A stretch of 64,000 nt of DNA from Chimonanthus salicifolius. Taxonomy: Eukaryota; Streptophyta; Magnoliopsida; Laurales; Calycanthaceae. This document shows, piece after piece, positions 43,533 through 56,424 of this stretch. The notes under the pieces are model-generated. The model had not been told where the DNA came from. It was given only the letters and a program-made list of their open reading frames with translations, and searched no databases. Both the position numbers and the translations under genes were made by a program. The stretch lies in NCBI GenBank assembly GCA_013350335.1, contig CM023532.1, positions 36,953,708 through 37,017,707 on the forward strand. Reading direction: 5' to 3'. The stretch's first letter is position 1. Each line of letters begins with the position of its first letter.

Positions 43533-46500
43533 TCACATGAGAACTTCATTCGGGCATTCCACCATTCTTTTGGAGATGCAGTAAGCAATGGATTGGATTG
43601 TAATCATTGGATTGATGCCAAGTGCACTTGGTAAAACACTACCATCGCATACAAATAACCCTTCTGCTTCCCAACTCTCGCCATTCTCATCAACCCCACC
43701 CTCTACCTCACTAGCACCCATTCTGCAACTTCCCATCTGATGAGCAGAAAAGTACATAGTCCAATGTTCTTCGCCAGACATTGGTCCTCCTACTGCAGTA
43801 ATCCCATCTAAGAATTCATCTAAATCCTTTTCTCTGATACCTTTACATTTGATTCTCTTGCCATCATTCTGGTGAGTGCCCACCTCAACTGCTCCAGCTG
43901 CTACTAAAATCCTCAATGCTCTCCTTAGTCCCTCCCTCAAGTTGTGTTTGTCCAAGGTATCCAACCTGTATGCTATCTCTCCTTCTTCCTTCACTTTTCC
44001 TGACCCTCTATCTCTAACGAGTGCAAACAGATGTGCTGTTCGCCCATACTTCAGCATCCTTTCCTTCATGTCAATTCCAGACACCCAAGGGGCCATTGCA
44101 GCAAATGAACCAGGCCCAATTGCTGGTGTTTCTATTATGGCTTGATAATTCAAATCATCTGAAGCTACTTTGTGCAATGATGTAATTATCCCTCCTTCGA
44201 ATACTTTGCCTCTAAGATCCGATCTCAATTCTGGGAAGCATCCCCATGCCATCAAAACAGGGTGCAGATGAAGGTTTTTGCCAATGTTTGGGTTCTTTAG
44301 ACCGCTAGAGACCATTAAAGGTGGAGTTAAAAGAGAGCCACATGCTGAAATAGTCGTCTTTGCTTGAATGCGTAACTTCCTTTTGACATTGTGACTTGCA
44401 ATGCTAGCCATCAACCCAGAACACTTCTTCGTTTTCTTCCTGTCATGCTTGTTATTTTCTATTAAGAATCTTTCTGCTTTGCATCCTGTTATGATCACTG
44501 CACCATGATCTACTGCATCAACCAACCACGTAGAATCAGTCCCTTTTTTTTCTCCTGTTTTACATCCATAGCAGCATGAACCACAGTAATGATATTCTGA
44601 AGTGTTCCGTGGTACATGTTCTACTTTCAGACCAAGATTATCACAACCCTTTCGGAGAACTTGATTCTGAAATCCTTCCTGTAGACAGTCCTCTGTAACA
44701 CCAAGCCTATTACAGACAGTGTCCATAGCCAATAGATACTCTGAACTTGTAAAAAGTGGAAGTTTCTGCTGTTCTGCCCACTCCTTGCAGATAAAATATG
44801 GTGTCTTTATGGACGCTGACCAGTTCACAGCTGAACCGCCACCTACTGTTGAGCCAGCTAGTAACATCACCTTTCCGTCAAGTGTGGATAATATTCCTCC
44901 AGATTCATACATTTGACTCAAAGAAGGCAGCTCCAATCCGGAGTAATCTTCTACCGTGAAGTAGTTTCCTTTCTCTAGGACAATGACTTTTTTACCAGAA
45001 CTCGCAAGAACTGCCGCTGCAACTCCTCCACCTGAGCCAGAGCCTACTATAACAACATCACATTTGATTTTGTAGATATCATGGGCTGGATCTTCTGTGA
45101 CTTCGAGGCCTTTCTGTCTTAGAGAGTTGAGTAGTGAAGAGTCTGTTTCATGTGTAGTGTCTATGATTCCTTTCTGTAGAGGCTTCTCTCTTTGGGTTTG
45201 GGTTTGGGATGGTTTGTCATCAGAATCTACACTATACCCTATTGCACTCCATGTTGGATTTTCTGAATTTTCATCAGTCTGCAACAAAATAGAGGAATAC
45301 ATCCTATTCATTGAGGAGAAAAGGAAAAGGAAATGTAAGGAAAACAACTGGTAGATTTGAATTTCTAATAGAATGGACACCTTGATTGGGTTTGGTTAAT
45401 TATTTATTCTGTATTTTGATCGATAGCTAGTACCAGTCGATCAAGCTAGTAGATCCAAGGTGGATCCTGCCCATACACTATTCCAAGTTGCCAACCAATT
45501 CATGGTGGGCTGTTCTCAGTCATAAAAAAAATCCAGCAAATTCCTAATTGGTGGCATGTTGATATGAAAAAATAAAGATCTCTCTCTCTCATGTGAGTGA
45601 ATCACATTATTTAATAATTTAGATATCATATCATCCCTCTCTCATGTGTTTTCTGTTTCAAATTTTTTTAATTTTTGCAGCTGCCATCAGTGAATCAGTA
45701 AAAAAGTGAAAATGTGCCTAAAAGAGAACTGACTTGGGCACGGTACTTTTATTAAAATGAAACATCAAATTCATTTTAGGCTGGCCATACAGACACCCGA
45801 ATTTCCTGCCTCTACACACCTGTTTTCAATTTTTGGGTGAAATTATCATTTTACCCCTGCGTTTTAACCCATTTGTACGAACTGCCAGTTCGTTCGGATG
45901 AATACAGTCATTTGAACGAATACCTCAGTGTATTTTTAGTTCATTCGTTCGAATGAACAGTTTGGTTCATTCGAATGAAATATCCTTCACAAAATTTGAC
46001 TCATTCAATCGAATGAACACTCGTTCGAAGGAACGAAAATTACAATAAGGCGTTCGTTCGGATGAGTAAATTTATTCGAACGAACTGAGAATAAACTGAA
46101 AGCTCGTTCAAATTAATTTATATGCAGGGGTAGAATGGTAACTTCACTCAAAAATTCAAAAATGGGTGTGTAAAAGCAAGAAATCCGGGTGTCTATATGG
46201 CTGGCCTTCATTTTATCAACTAAAATTATTAAATTATCACAATAGAAGAGTAGCAAAAGAGACCTCATATTCTATTTCAGTAAAAATGTAACTGTGCCCA
46301 AACGTTGAAACTCTCTGGGCTACTCCCTATATAGGGTTTACTCTTCATCAACTTATTAGTGTGTGGATTGGAAGTTTTATACATACTTTTGGCACCTCCA
46401 ATATAGAGTGAGGATATCCATGTTAAAAAATACTCTCTCTGTCCCATTTTATTTGTCTTATTTTAAAATTTTGAATTTTTAAAGAAAGACTCTCAAAAGG

Positions 46501-47814
46501 CTTATGAACTTCTCTCAAACATCCTTTTAACCCTTCCAAAATGTATATGAAACAACTATTTTGAAACAGTTTCAAAATGCATATGAGACAACTAAATTAA
46601 GACAGAGGGAGTGATAAATCTTCTAAATTACTAGGGCTAGGATTTCATGAAAAGGATTGGTGTGATCCCTCGTTGTCAACACTCTTGGTTTGGGCCTAGT
46701 AAAAAAAAATTACTTTAGGGAAAGGACTGGTGCCGTCCTCGATCTTGGATGAGTCCAAAAAAACTATTTTACTAAAAACATAGGTGGCAGTCACATTATT
46801 GTGAATCCTCTTGGACGTGTCTGCCCAAAAAAGTGTCCTTTATTCTAAAGACCAGAAAAATTCCATGGCAAAGCTAGGTCAGATCCAACAGATGCTCAAG
46901 CTGCAGGCTAGGTTCATCTGGATGAACGATTGAAGGGAGTCCACAAAATGTCAGGCCATTTATTCCTTATTGCCATGCACCAGATCAAAGAAATAAATGG
47001 TTGATGAATGGAGATTGATCAAATATGAATTCTACTATTTTTTTTTATAACATAGACTAATCCCACGGATAGTGAAACTAATTTCACCAAATTATCTTTA
47101 TGGTATGAACAGGAACATTGGATCAAACCAACAATCTGTGTGGACCATACCCAGAGAGAGAGAGAGAGATTACCATGGAGTAGAAGATGAGGCAACAGAA
47201 GACCTTAAATGTGAGAAACACCAGTCTGAGAAGTGATAAGCTCCTCTGTTTGGACCATGTGTGTAGGATTTGCTCCCTCTTCCCCAAAGATATATCTGCA
47301 AATCTGTTTATGAATGGAAACCTTCCACTAAAACTAGCAGACCCACAAAGCATCAATGTGCCCAATCTGGTTCCCAGAAGCCATAATACCACTCTAATCA
47401 ACTTTACTGCTTTAGGTAGTGACTTCCTCCTCATAAGCTCTGCAACCTGACCCCATAACCAGAAAAACAACAAAGAGAATCAATGTTCATTCTCTTGTTC
47501 GAGAAACGGGACCAAAACCAAGAACAAACAAGCCAAAAATCAACCAATACAAAATCTGAAATCACCTCTTCAGGAATTGGATGCTGAGAACCAGAAGCAT
47601 TGTAGAATGCCTCAAGGGTCTTGCTTGGTGGGTCTTCCCTCCCACTGACGTGGAGACTTTCTATTGGTATAGATGGAATCAGGGCCCCACATATTGCAGC
47701 CAATGACTGCATCTCAGATGAAGAGAACCCATGAGTGTAGCCGCCGCCTTCCCTTCTTCCACCTCTCAATAGAGGATGCGGTTTACTTCTCTCTCTCACC
47801 TTCTCTCCTTCCAT
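43533..47814 (-). CDS. FAO: Long-chain fatty alcohol oxidase (GMC oxidoreductase)
   Basis: Minus-strand exons 47566-47814, 47174-47446 and 43533-45278; both introns GT-AG, all phase 0; 755 residues, normal for plant FAO. The enzyme is a membrane-bound FAD oxidase that turns long-chain fatty alcohols into aldehydes with release of H2O2 (omega-oxidation and wax metabolism). Visible: the N-terminal [20 protein letters not shown] typical of FAO, hydrophobic segments in exon 2 ([15 protein letters not shown]), the Rossmann FAD loop [10 protein letters not shown] (about 250-259), and the C-terminal HQMGSCRMG with His687 and NPM with Asn730, the conserved GMC active-site pair. Intron 2 (1895 bases) carries a Mutator-like MITE and a Stowaway. 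No breaks seen. The ATG at 47814 gives the family start. Confidence 0.95.
45779..46206. mobile_element. Mutator-like MITE with perfect 9-bp target duplication, in FAO intron 2
   Basis: Ends GGCTGGCCATACAGACACCC and GGGTGTCTATATGGCTGGCC are inverted partners for about 80 bases. TTCATTTTA flanks it at 45770-45778 and 46207-46215; nine bases is the Mutator signature. The core is packed with TTCGTTCGAATGAAC-type words in both orientations. Confidence 0.95.
46433..46614. mobile_element. Stowaway-type MITE in FAO intron 2
   Basis: CTCTCTCTGTCCCATTTTAT and its partner AATTAAGACAGAGGGAGTGA end the element, with TA on each side (46431-46432 and 46615-46616). Length is 182 bases. Confidence 0.9.
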
Positions 47815-49838
47815 TCTTCTCTGATAACTACAAAGAATGAATGGAGGAATAATAAAATGAATTTTGAGTCGATGGAAGAAGGGTTTTATAGAAGGGTATA
47901 AATAGCCTAAACAGTGAAGAGAATAATTCTCTCTTTTGGGCTTTCAGTCAAAACCTTTTTGGATTTATCAACTATTATCATGCCAAACAACTGCAAAAGA
48001 GGGAAGAAAATTTGGATTAAGAAGAACCAGTAAACCTTGGGAAACTCCATATTTCTTTTTTCGGGGTCACTGTCTGATAAAATAATATCCAATTGGATGT
48101 GATGAAGATTTTCTCGCCGACCGGAAAATTGCAAGTCTATGATTGGCAGATGGCAGTTGGCATCCTTTAAAAAATAGATGGGTAACATCAGCTTGTTAGA
48201 AGTTTGGAATGAGAGAAGGTATGGTCAGACAAAACTCTAAGCTAAAATTTTTGCTTACCAGTGTTATTTATTCGATAATTATAGAAATTATATAGATAAA
48301 TAAATTATTGAGATGACTATCGTATTGGTAAAAATAAGATCCATTAAATTATATTAAGAATAATTTTTAAAAATAAAAATTATTAAATAAATATTTTAAC
48401 TTCTTTTTATAAAGTCCAAAGTCTCTTCGAACACCCGATTAAATATAACTAAGAAGATTGACCTTTATACATTGAGAATGGGACTAGAATCCAAAAGCTT
48501 TCATAATATATTGAAATTCTTAACGGTCAAGTAATCCTCACAGATTATTTTAATATATTATGTTTAATTTAAAGATTGAGAATTCATTAAATAAAAATTA
48601 TAAAAATATTGAATGTAAGTTTTAAAAGGAAAAAATAATTCTAACAAATCATATCTAAAATAAAGTGAACCCCACGTGGGGTCTTTGTAGGCGCCCAAAA
48701 GGGCTTAAAAGTTTCTTAGATTTTTAGAATCATGTGAAAAGGAAAAAGTAAACTTTTAGATTTAAGTCAAGTCAGTTTTTATCTTTGTTTTTATTCGTTG
48801 ATGAGGCTATTTTTAATTGAATAACTCTTGAAAATCAATCCACTAAAACTCACCACTTCAACTCTAGAATAGAGAAAAATGCAAATTCATATGAAAATAT
48901 ACTGTTAATTAATTTTAGTGTAAGAGATAATTATCATTTCATAAATATCTTTCAATTATTTAAATAAAAAAGATCAACGTATCCTTTTACAAGAATAGTA
49001 AATGTCCCATAAAATCTCCAATTTTCTAACTCTTGAGTATCAATTGATTGTATCTTACCACTTCAATATTAGGCAAAAGGGAGCACAATTTTACTCTATT
49101 TATTGCACATCCCTTTTCTAAATCGAATTTGAGTTTTGACCTAATTTATAATTTTTTAATTAATTTTTTCTATTAATTTTGAGTCAAGGACATTTTATTG
49201 TTTGCTTGATTGACAGTAGAATTGGCCAGCAATTCTTCCACAGGAGTTTTGTGTAACCAGATATGGATTTTAATATATATTGAATCCATCTCAGATAAAC
49301 TAAATAAAAACATTTAATTAGAAAATATATAATGTTTATATCATTCCTCTCATTTAACCCATCTATAGATGATGATGAGTTCGATAATTTTATAGAAAAA
49401 TTAAAATTTAATATATACTTTTACATTTAAAATTAATTAATTGTTTTTTTTTAAAATAAACTCCACCCATCAACAATAATTTTCCAATAATTTATATACT
49501 AAAATTTTCATATCTAGGAGACAGAGTCCTAATGAGAGTGAGTCGCATCATTCCAATAGACCTGCACGCAAAGGAATCATACCATTTGACCTAAATCGCT
49601 TTTCCCAACCATTCCTGTGCTCCTCTTAAATCATCCATTTGGTGTGATGTCATGTGCCTCCATCAAATTCGATGTCCACCCTTTTTAAATCTTCTACACA
49701 CAAATATACTGACATATATAAATTTAGTTATATTTTTTTAATTTTAATAAATATCAATTGATATTATAAATGAGGAGTTATTCAACTAAAAAAGAAAAAA
49801 TAAATAATTTATAATTTTGATAAATTCAACGGTGACAA
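47815..49838. other. FAO upstream region and AT-rich intergenic, no gene seen
   Basis: FAO promoter lies at the left side. A 93-codon minus-strand frame at 47907-48188 shows no family features and is not called. The rest is AT-rich. Confidence 0.6.
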
Positions 49839-49939
49839 TGCATCAGATAAATATCATAAAAAGTTATAACTGACATGAGGTTTTTATGTTTAAAAGCAAA
49901 AAATACAAAAAATTATAATTTTTCTCAATATATTTAAAT

Positions 49940-50098
49940 CAGGGGTCCAAATATCGACCGATATGTCCATATCTAGGCCATATCATATCGGATGATATCT
50001 CAGCCGATATCGGTCATTTTTGTAAAAAAAAAAAATAGGAGAGAGAAAAATATCGGCCGATAACGATATATCGGTCGATACCGAATTTTAAATTACTG
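49940..50098. mobile_element. CGGCCGATAT-family hAT MITE, 8-bp target duplication
   Basis: CAGGGGTCCAAATATCG at the left faces ACCGAATTTTAAATTACTG at the right. ATTTAAAT at 49932-49939 and ATTTAAAC at 50099-50106 flank it. The interior has ATCGGCCGAT-type inverted words. Confidence 0.85.
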
Positions 50099-50551
50099 AT
50101 TTAAACTATTGATATTTTAATTTTTTGAAGTTTTTATACCATAGTCCTATATCACTTTATTATTGATATACCATACTTTTTTATGCCATGAAAAAATCAA
50201 AAAATATAACTCAATATTTATATTTAAGTAACCCCACACAGGGTAGTTAGCCAATAACATTCGACCTCAGGAAACAGGATAGTATGAGTTCAAGTCCCTA
50301 TAGTGTAACCTGATGGCTATCATATGGAGATGTGGAATGTCAACCGAATGAAAGGTTTAATAGGATTGTGGTCGAAGTTCCCCCTCTATAATATATATAT
50401 TTAAATAGGAATTGATGGCACCAAAACTTCCACGTTGCTATTCGAGCAAACTCACACTATTTAGGCATCCTTTTCAATATCTGCCACAAATTCATAGTGG
50501 ATGATGGATGGTCCAAGTTGTTCATTCAATTGGCCTCATGACATGCATCAG

Positions 50552-51770
50552 CAGGTCTGCCCTAACTATAAAGCAAGTTAGGCCTGGAAAAAAGGGCCTC
50601 ACTCCTATTTTGATGACATGGTGGAATGAATGGGATTGACAAATAGAGCATGTGGAAAAGGGGACAAGACTAAGCATGTTCACGTCCAGCCCAACTATAA
50701 GGCAAGTTAGGCCTAAGCCTTACGCCCCTATTTGAAAAAGGTCCCGCTCCTATCTTGATTGTATGGTGGAGTGGATGGGATTGAGAGACAAAGCATGTGG
50801 AAAGGGGACATGTCTAAGCCTATTTGGCTTAGATGAATAATGGTAAAACCATTTGCAACGGGAGGAAATGTAAGTATTCAATTTTTTAGGGATTTGTTAA
50901 GAGTTTTTTTCTTTCTTTTTTGAGTTATGACAAGATATTTGATAATAATACTCTACAATTTAAATGAGACTAGTTTTAGTAGAGGTATTCATCGAGAGTT
51001 AGAACATAGTTTTAGAAAATACTCAATCATACAACTGAGGATCTCCAATTTTGATCATAGACCTAAAGGATCTTTCATCTAATAAGTGGATCAAATATTT
51101 CAAAAATTACATATGTTGGCAAAGAGATATAAGGGCTACAAAGCTAGAAAAATTTAGTAATTTCATGTACTCAAGAGTCAAGAGGGGCATCTTCTGTTTA
51201 TAAAATAAGCAATTGATTAAAGTACTTAGATGAGGAGAATGTATTTACAGGGATTCTCCTAGCCATTTCTAGTATTGTTTGCATTTTCTGTGGGTGTTGA
51301 TTTGTGAATTTGGATTATTGTGCTTCTTTTGGTTTAAATTTGTGCCTATAAAATTTTATTTAACAATATATTTCCTCTCTACAAATCATGCTGTGACTTT
51401 TAATTTAGAGATCTTTGGTGAATTGATAGAATAATAGAGGACATTGTAACCATTCATCAATTCTCTTATTTTCACAGTGTCATGTTCTATTGTTCTTTAA
51501 CCCTTCAATTTAATTCATTTTAATTTTTCATTAATTTAAAGACTAAATGAATTAACCATATTTGCAATTATATTTTAGCAAAACATGAATATAAAAATTT
51601 AATTAGTAATTTTACATCTCAAAAAGCAAGAAAAATAGATTTTAGATAATTTTATTATTATATATAATTAAAATTTTAATTAATTATTACTTATAATAAT
51701 ATATTAAATACCAAGAAGGCTCCATTTAGATTTTTCGGCTTAGGCCTCAACATGTGTCAAGCCGGCCCTG
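50552..51770. mobile_element. hAT-type element at the junction of the tandem duplication
   Basis: Starts CAGGTCTGCCC and ends CAAGCCGGCCCTG. TGCATCAG at 50544-50551 and TGTATCAG at 51771-51778 are the 8-base target duplication. The last 180 bases (ACCAAGAAGGCTCCATTTAG and upstream) resemble the right part of 33393-34807. An internal direct repeat (ACTATAA(A/G)GCAAGTTAGGCCT) occurs at 50575 and 50693. No transposase frame. Confidence 0.88.
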
Positions 51771-52317
51771 TGTATCAGATAAATATCATAAAAAGTTATA
51801 ACTAACCTGAGGTTTTTATGTTTAAAAGCAAAAAATACAAAAAATTATAATTTTTCTCACTATATTTAAATCAGGGGTTCAAATATCGACCGCTACGCCG
51901 ATATCACTTTATTATTGATATACCATACTTTTTTATGCCATGAAAAAATCAAAAAATATAACTCAATATTTATATTTAAGTAACCCCACACAAGGTAGTT
52001 AGCCGATAACATTCTGCCTCAGGAAACGGGGTATTATGAGTTTAAGTCCCCATGGTGTAACCTGATGGCTATCATGTGGAGATGTGGGACGCCATCCGAA
52101 TGAAAAGTTTAATAGGGTTGTGGTCGAAGTTCCCCCTCCTAAATAAATAAATAAATATATATATATATATATATATAGGAATTGATAGCACCAAAACTTC
52201 CACGTTGCTCTTCGAGCAAACACACACTATTTAGGTGTCCTTTTCAGTATCTGCCACAAATTCATAGTGGAGGATGGATGGTCCAAGTCGTTCATTCAAT
52301 TGGCCGCATGACACGCA

Positions 52318-53702
52318 AATTTGACCATGACCATTACTGACTTTTAATATTGATTTTAGTATGAATTCTCCAATGTATAATAAATCTACTCTCAAGACTT
52401 TTATAGTCTAATTTAGTGATTGGTTTTTATTTACAATACCTTGTAAACCATAACAAAGGAACATTTAAGATTTTTTATTTTCAATATGTTTTGAGTGTTT
52501 CAAATTTGAAAGGATTATTAAAATTAAGGGATGATATTAATCCAATCAAATTATAGAGGAAACTCAACCAGGCAATCAATTGATTCCATCCCTAATATTG
52601 TGAGAGGGTCTCTTTGCATTTGGAGGGGAAATATGGAATCACTTATTATAGAGAATGGATGCACCTATTTGAAAATACGGAATCACTCAAGAAAATCTCA
52701 CTTAATCACATAATTAGATTAAATTTTGAAGTGAATTTGAATTGTGAGTTTTCAATTGATACTTTAAATGGCATTATGGGGTAAGTAAGTAGGGGAATTT
52801 GACGGAAAAAAAGATTTTTTTTTAGTAAGGTGTCTAAATTTCATAGAGTACCTTATTAATTCTCGGAGCATTACAAGCTTTCCCATCCACACATGTTAGA
52901 TAACTTTATAGAGAGTAGCCTTTTGTGGTGAAGTAGAAATCAAACTCACGACTCTACACTTTCACTAAATATTGCCCACCTAACACTGCCATTTGATGAT
53001 TATTAGATAGATAATGATGTACTTAATTATTTTGTATTGGAATTTACAGAGGAACCCTTCTCAAGAAGTAGTGTCCACCAAACCCCTACCATTCTAATCA
53101 CTCACTCTTGGCTCATTATCTACTAATACTTCTGTACTGTATATGATTATGAACCATTTAATTTGTTAATAATACATGAGTTTGGTCTTAATCATTTTCA
53201 GAATCTTGGACACACACGGAAATACTTCAAATGTCACTGCCATCATATATAAAAAAGAAAAGAACAGATGTGAACAAGAAAAAAAAAATAAAGTATCTTT
53301 ACCTAAACTTGTTCATCTGTGCAGGGAAAAGCCAACACTTTCTAACACAGCAACATGCATGTCATTATCAAAGATGTGACCTTACCTAGTCCGCAGATTT
53401 TTTTAATTTGAATACAAAGGAAAATTGTATCACTTCTCATTGGCAACAACTGTTCAATTGCATGAGGGGTCTCAATCGATTAAAAATATTGTTGAAATTA
53501 ACTAAAAGATCAAGTCCAAACAATTAAAAAACAACATCATTTCACACTTTGCATAAATGTCATAATATATATTTACCGACATTTTTAACCATGTTTTTAA
53601 GAGCTAGAATTTTGAGTGACCCAAATGTTTAAACTATTTAGAAAATCTAATTTACAAAATGGCCATAAGAGCTTCTTTGGTAGCACTAAAATTGTAATAC
53701 AC
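52318..53702. other. Intergenic, no gene seen; one SINE remnant
   Basis: At about 52845-53000 the minus strand resembles family 1 SINEs (GAGTTTGATTTCTACTTCACC as the B-box region, GAGAATTAATAAGGTACTC near the tail). The rest is AT-rich. Confidence 0.55.
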
Positions 53703-54093
53703 TGTCCCTACAAAGTCCTATATTGCTAGTTGCATTGAAAATTCTCTGGTATATAAGTTGTAGCCTTCCTCCTATTAGTATAAAGTCTTTTGGAAGCAAA
53801 ATTGGATTGGCTTGCCAAAGTAAAGTTGTGCGGGTCCGTGTGAGGTCCAAAGCGAACAATATTGTGCTAGCGGGACGAGTCGTTACAAATGGTATCAGAA
53901 CATGGTTCAACTCTCTGCGTGAGGATATGGGCTTGGTTGTTGTGTGTGTAGAGCTAGAGACGGTGGTAGCCTTCCTCCTACTAGTATAAGGCCTTTTGGG
54001 AATAAGAGTGGATTGGCTTATCAAAGCAAAGCCGTGCGGGTCCGTGTGAGGCCCAAAGTGAACAATATTGTGCTAGCGGGACGGGTCGTTACA
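53703..54093 (+). mobile_element. TRIM retrotransposon, plus strand, second family
   Basis: LTR 1 (about 53703-53887) and LTR 2 (about 53966-54093, lacking its 5' part) share GTAGCCTTCCTCCTA to GGGACG(A/G)GTCGTTACA. The primer site TGGTATCAGAAC (initiator Met-tRNA) lies at 53890-53901, just after LTR 1. No coding sequence. Its LTRs are unlike the TRIM family in the KAO and receptor kinase introns. Confidence 0.85.
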
Positions 54094-56424
54094 AAAATAT
54101 TTTTCTTTATTATGTAAAACAATCTCTAGATGAATAATATAAAATATAATGAACTTACCAATCACTAATGACCTAATTTCGAAAATTAAAAAATGGAATT
54201 TTTATAGATGTGGGCATCTTAACTCGCAAATAATTAGGCAATTAATGATAAAAATGGACATTTATCCACTCATTCTACAGCAGTAGCAAAACTCACGTCT
54301 CTATAGCAGTGAACTCGCCTGTGAGATTTTTACGTTGGATATACCACGATTTTTCACACATAAATTTAAAAAAATAATAATAAAAAATTCAAATACCACA
54401 ATTAGTAGCGCTGGTTTTCCTTCAGAATTTTATGTTAGACTTTCTCGAAGAATTCAGTCACTTTAATAATTTGTAGTTAGAAAATTTACATTAATTCATT
54501 AATAAAGAAAACAACATGCAACCTCCTCTTTATTGCAAGAGTGATTAGAAAGAGGGAGGAAGCAGCCCTCCTTAGCTTTCTCATCTGACACTTGGCACTT
54601 GGAAACAGAAAAACTTAAGAACTCCCCACTTCCCTTCTAGAGGCCTGTCTTGTGGGCCTGTCCGACCCACATGGCCCAACTGTCCACTTGGGCAATCTCC
54701 TTGGCCCATCCTCCAAATGATCCAAGTCTTTTTTCTGCCATTGCAGCTGAGCTCTCACCAGCTATTCTGTAGGTCCTCGTCAAAAATAGCATATATTGGG
54801 AGTAGTCTTCCATCAGTCTTATCATCTTTTTTCTTCAATCTATTTGTCCCAGTATGGCCTAAATAAAGAGGTTGAACAAAGATTTTTGGGCTTTTAAACT
54901 CGTTTATGTTTTTAAGTCCAAGCACAATCAAATCTGAGTGCGACCGGACTCGACGGACTTTAAGTAAAAGTCCAAGCCCATTTCCAATCTAAATAAACGA
55001 ATTTAAACAGATTTTCGTTCAACAAGCTGGGCTCGAACTTTTAAACCCAAACATAGTTAAGTACAAGCACGATGGGCCTCGACAAGATTTAATTAAAAGC
55101 CCGAGCCTAGCCTTGATATAAATAAACGGGTTTGGACAAATATTTTTGTCCGACATACCAAGTTTAGACTTTTATTTAAAGTCCATTTATTTTTTAAACA
55201 TGAGCTCAGTTAAACTTGTGTCCGAGATACAAGGCTCGAGCTTTATTGAAGCACGTTTATTTAGATCAAGCTCAAACAAATAGACATCCCAATGCTATTT
55301 CCTTAGTTTTTTTCCAAAAAAAAAAAAGCTACCCATTATAAAATAGGAGAAAAATCACCATTGATAGGAATTGAACCCAAGTCACCACATGATAAATAAA
55401 TATTTTTACCACCATACTATAATGACTTCTATTATTGATTAGACTATAAAATATTATATATATATATATATATATAAAGAAACAAATCATGCACTAGTGC
55501 ATAGACTTATGCTACCACAGATTCATGCTCTAGCCAATGGATATATACACTAACACACCAACTTATGCACTAGTTTATGCAATCGAATGCAATACTTATG
55601 AGCTTACATAGCACATGAAAGACATTTTTGTCTAAAAAGTTTGACTAGACGTAAAAGACACTCTAACCCAAATAAATTTTTTTGGGGCACTACCATCCAA
55701 AGTAGCAATTTTCGAAGCATTTTTGCCAAAAAAAAACCCTAAATGAAATGCTATTTGAAGGGGATGCCAAAACACTGTCTTCTGTCTTCTTGGTTTTATT
55801 CTTAAAAGAAAAAAAAAATCTATTCCTTATACACACCTACCAATATAATTTCTGATCAATGAAATTTTTGTTACCTCCCCAAAAAAGGACAAAGATGAGG
55901 ACCACTGTGTACAAATGGAAAAAAAAAAACATTCTTAGCCATTTGATTTAGACTTCTTTAAAATCAACGGTGATAGGAGCATTAATTTCATTGTATTTAG
56001 ATCAAATGAATAATTACTTTTTTATCTCATTTTTCTAGCCTAAAATATCCTTTAATTATCTTTTAAATATAAAAAATATAATAGGACCTGATGGCCCATT
56101 CGATGTCAGATAGGACCATCCATGAAAAGAATTTGCTAAATCAAAATATGAAATATGAAAGGATGCTTGGATAAATGGCTAGATGATGATGACAATGACC
56201 TGAAATATTAAGCTTGAATTTGTACACAAGATCCCAACTTGTCTTAAAAGCCTCGATCACTAAAGGCATCTTGCTATTGTTTTAGCAGTAAGAAACAGAA
56301 CACTGAACGGAATTGCAGCTGAGAGCTCCTTCTAAAATCTAAATTCGACATTCAAAGTAAAAATTGTATAAGGAACACAGTATACAACCTCTGATCAAGC
56401 ACAGCAACAAATCATTAAGAAAAT
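54094..56424. other. Intergenic with degenerate tandem repeat, no firm gene
   Basis: A minus-strand frame of 62 codons (54637-54825, MEDYSQYMLFLTRTYRI) looks somewhat protein-like but matches no family I know. At about 54870-55290 a unit of about 115 bases with AAACGGGTTTGGACAAAT-type words repeats three to four times with much decay. A (TA)n microsatellite lies at 55455-55477. The rest is AT-rich. Confidence 0.5.

Larger units (their letters stand above)
49839..52317. repeat. Tandem duplication (49839-50547 and 51771-52317) split by a hAT element
   Basis: Both units run from a TG(C/T)ATCAGATAAATATC start to a GGCC(T/G)CATGACA(T/C)GCA end. They share a SINE-like stretch (about 50228-50388 and 51980-52140) and the segment CCACGTTGCT(A/C)TTCGAGC. 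Unit 1 contains the MITE at 49940. Unit 2 keeps only its left edge, having lost about 185 bases. An (AAAT)n/(AT)n microsatellite at 52138-52177 is longer in unit 2. Confidence 0.9.

Noticed and set aside
45279..45380. Extended N-terminus of FAO exon 3 (starting MSILLEIQ)
   Set aside because: It is intron 2 sequence. The acceptor TTGCAG before 45278 joins exon 3 in phase to exon 2, which carries conserved FAO sequence.
47907..48188. 93-codon minus-strand frame upstream of FAO
   Set aside because: No domain, no conserved pattern, and it lies in the FAO promoter region. Treated as chance.
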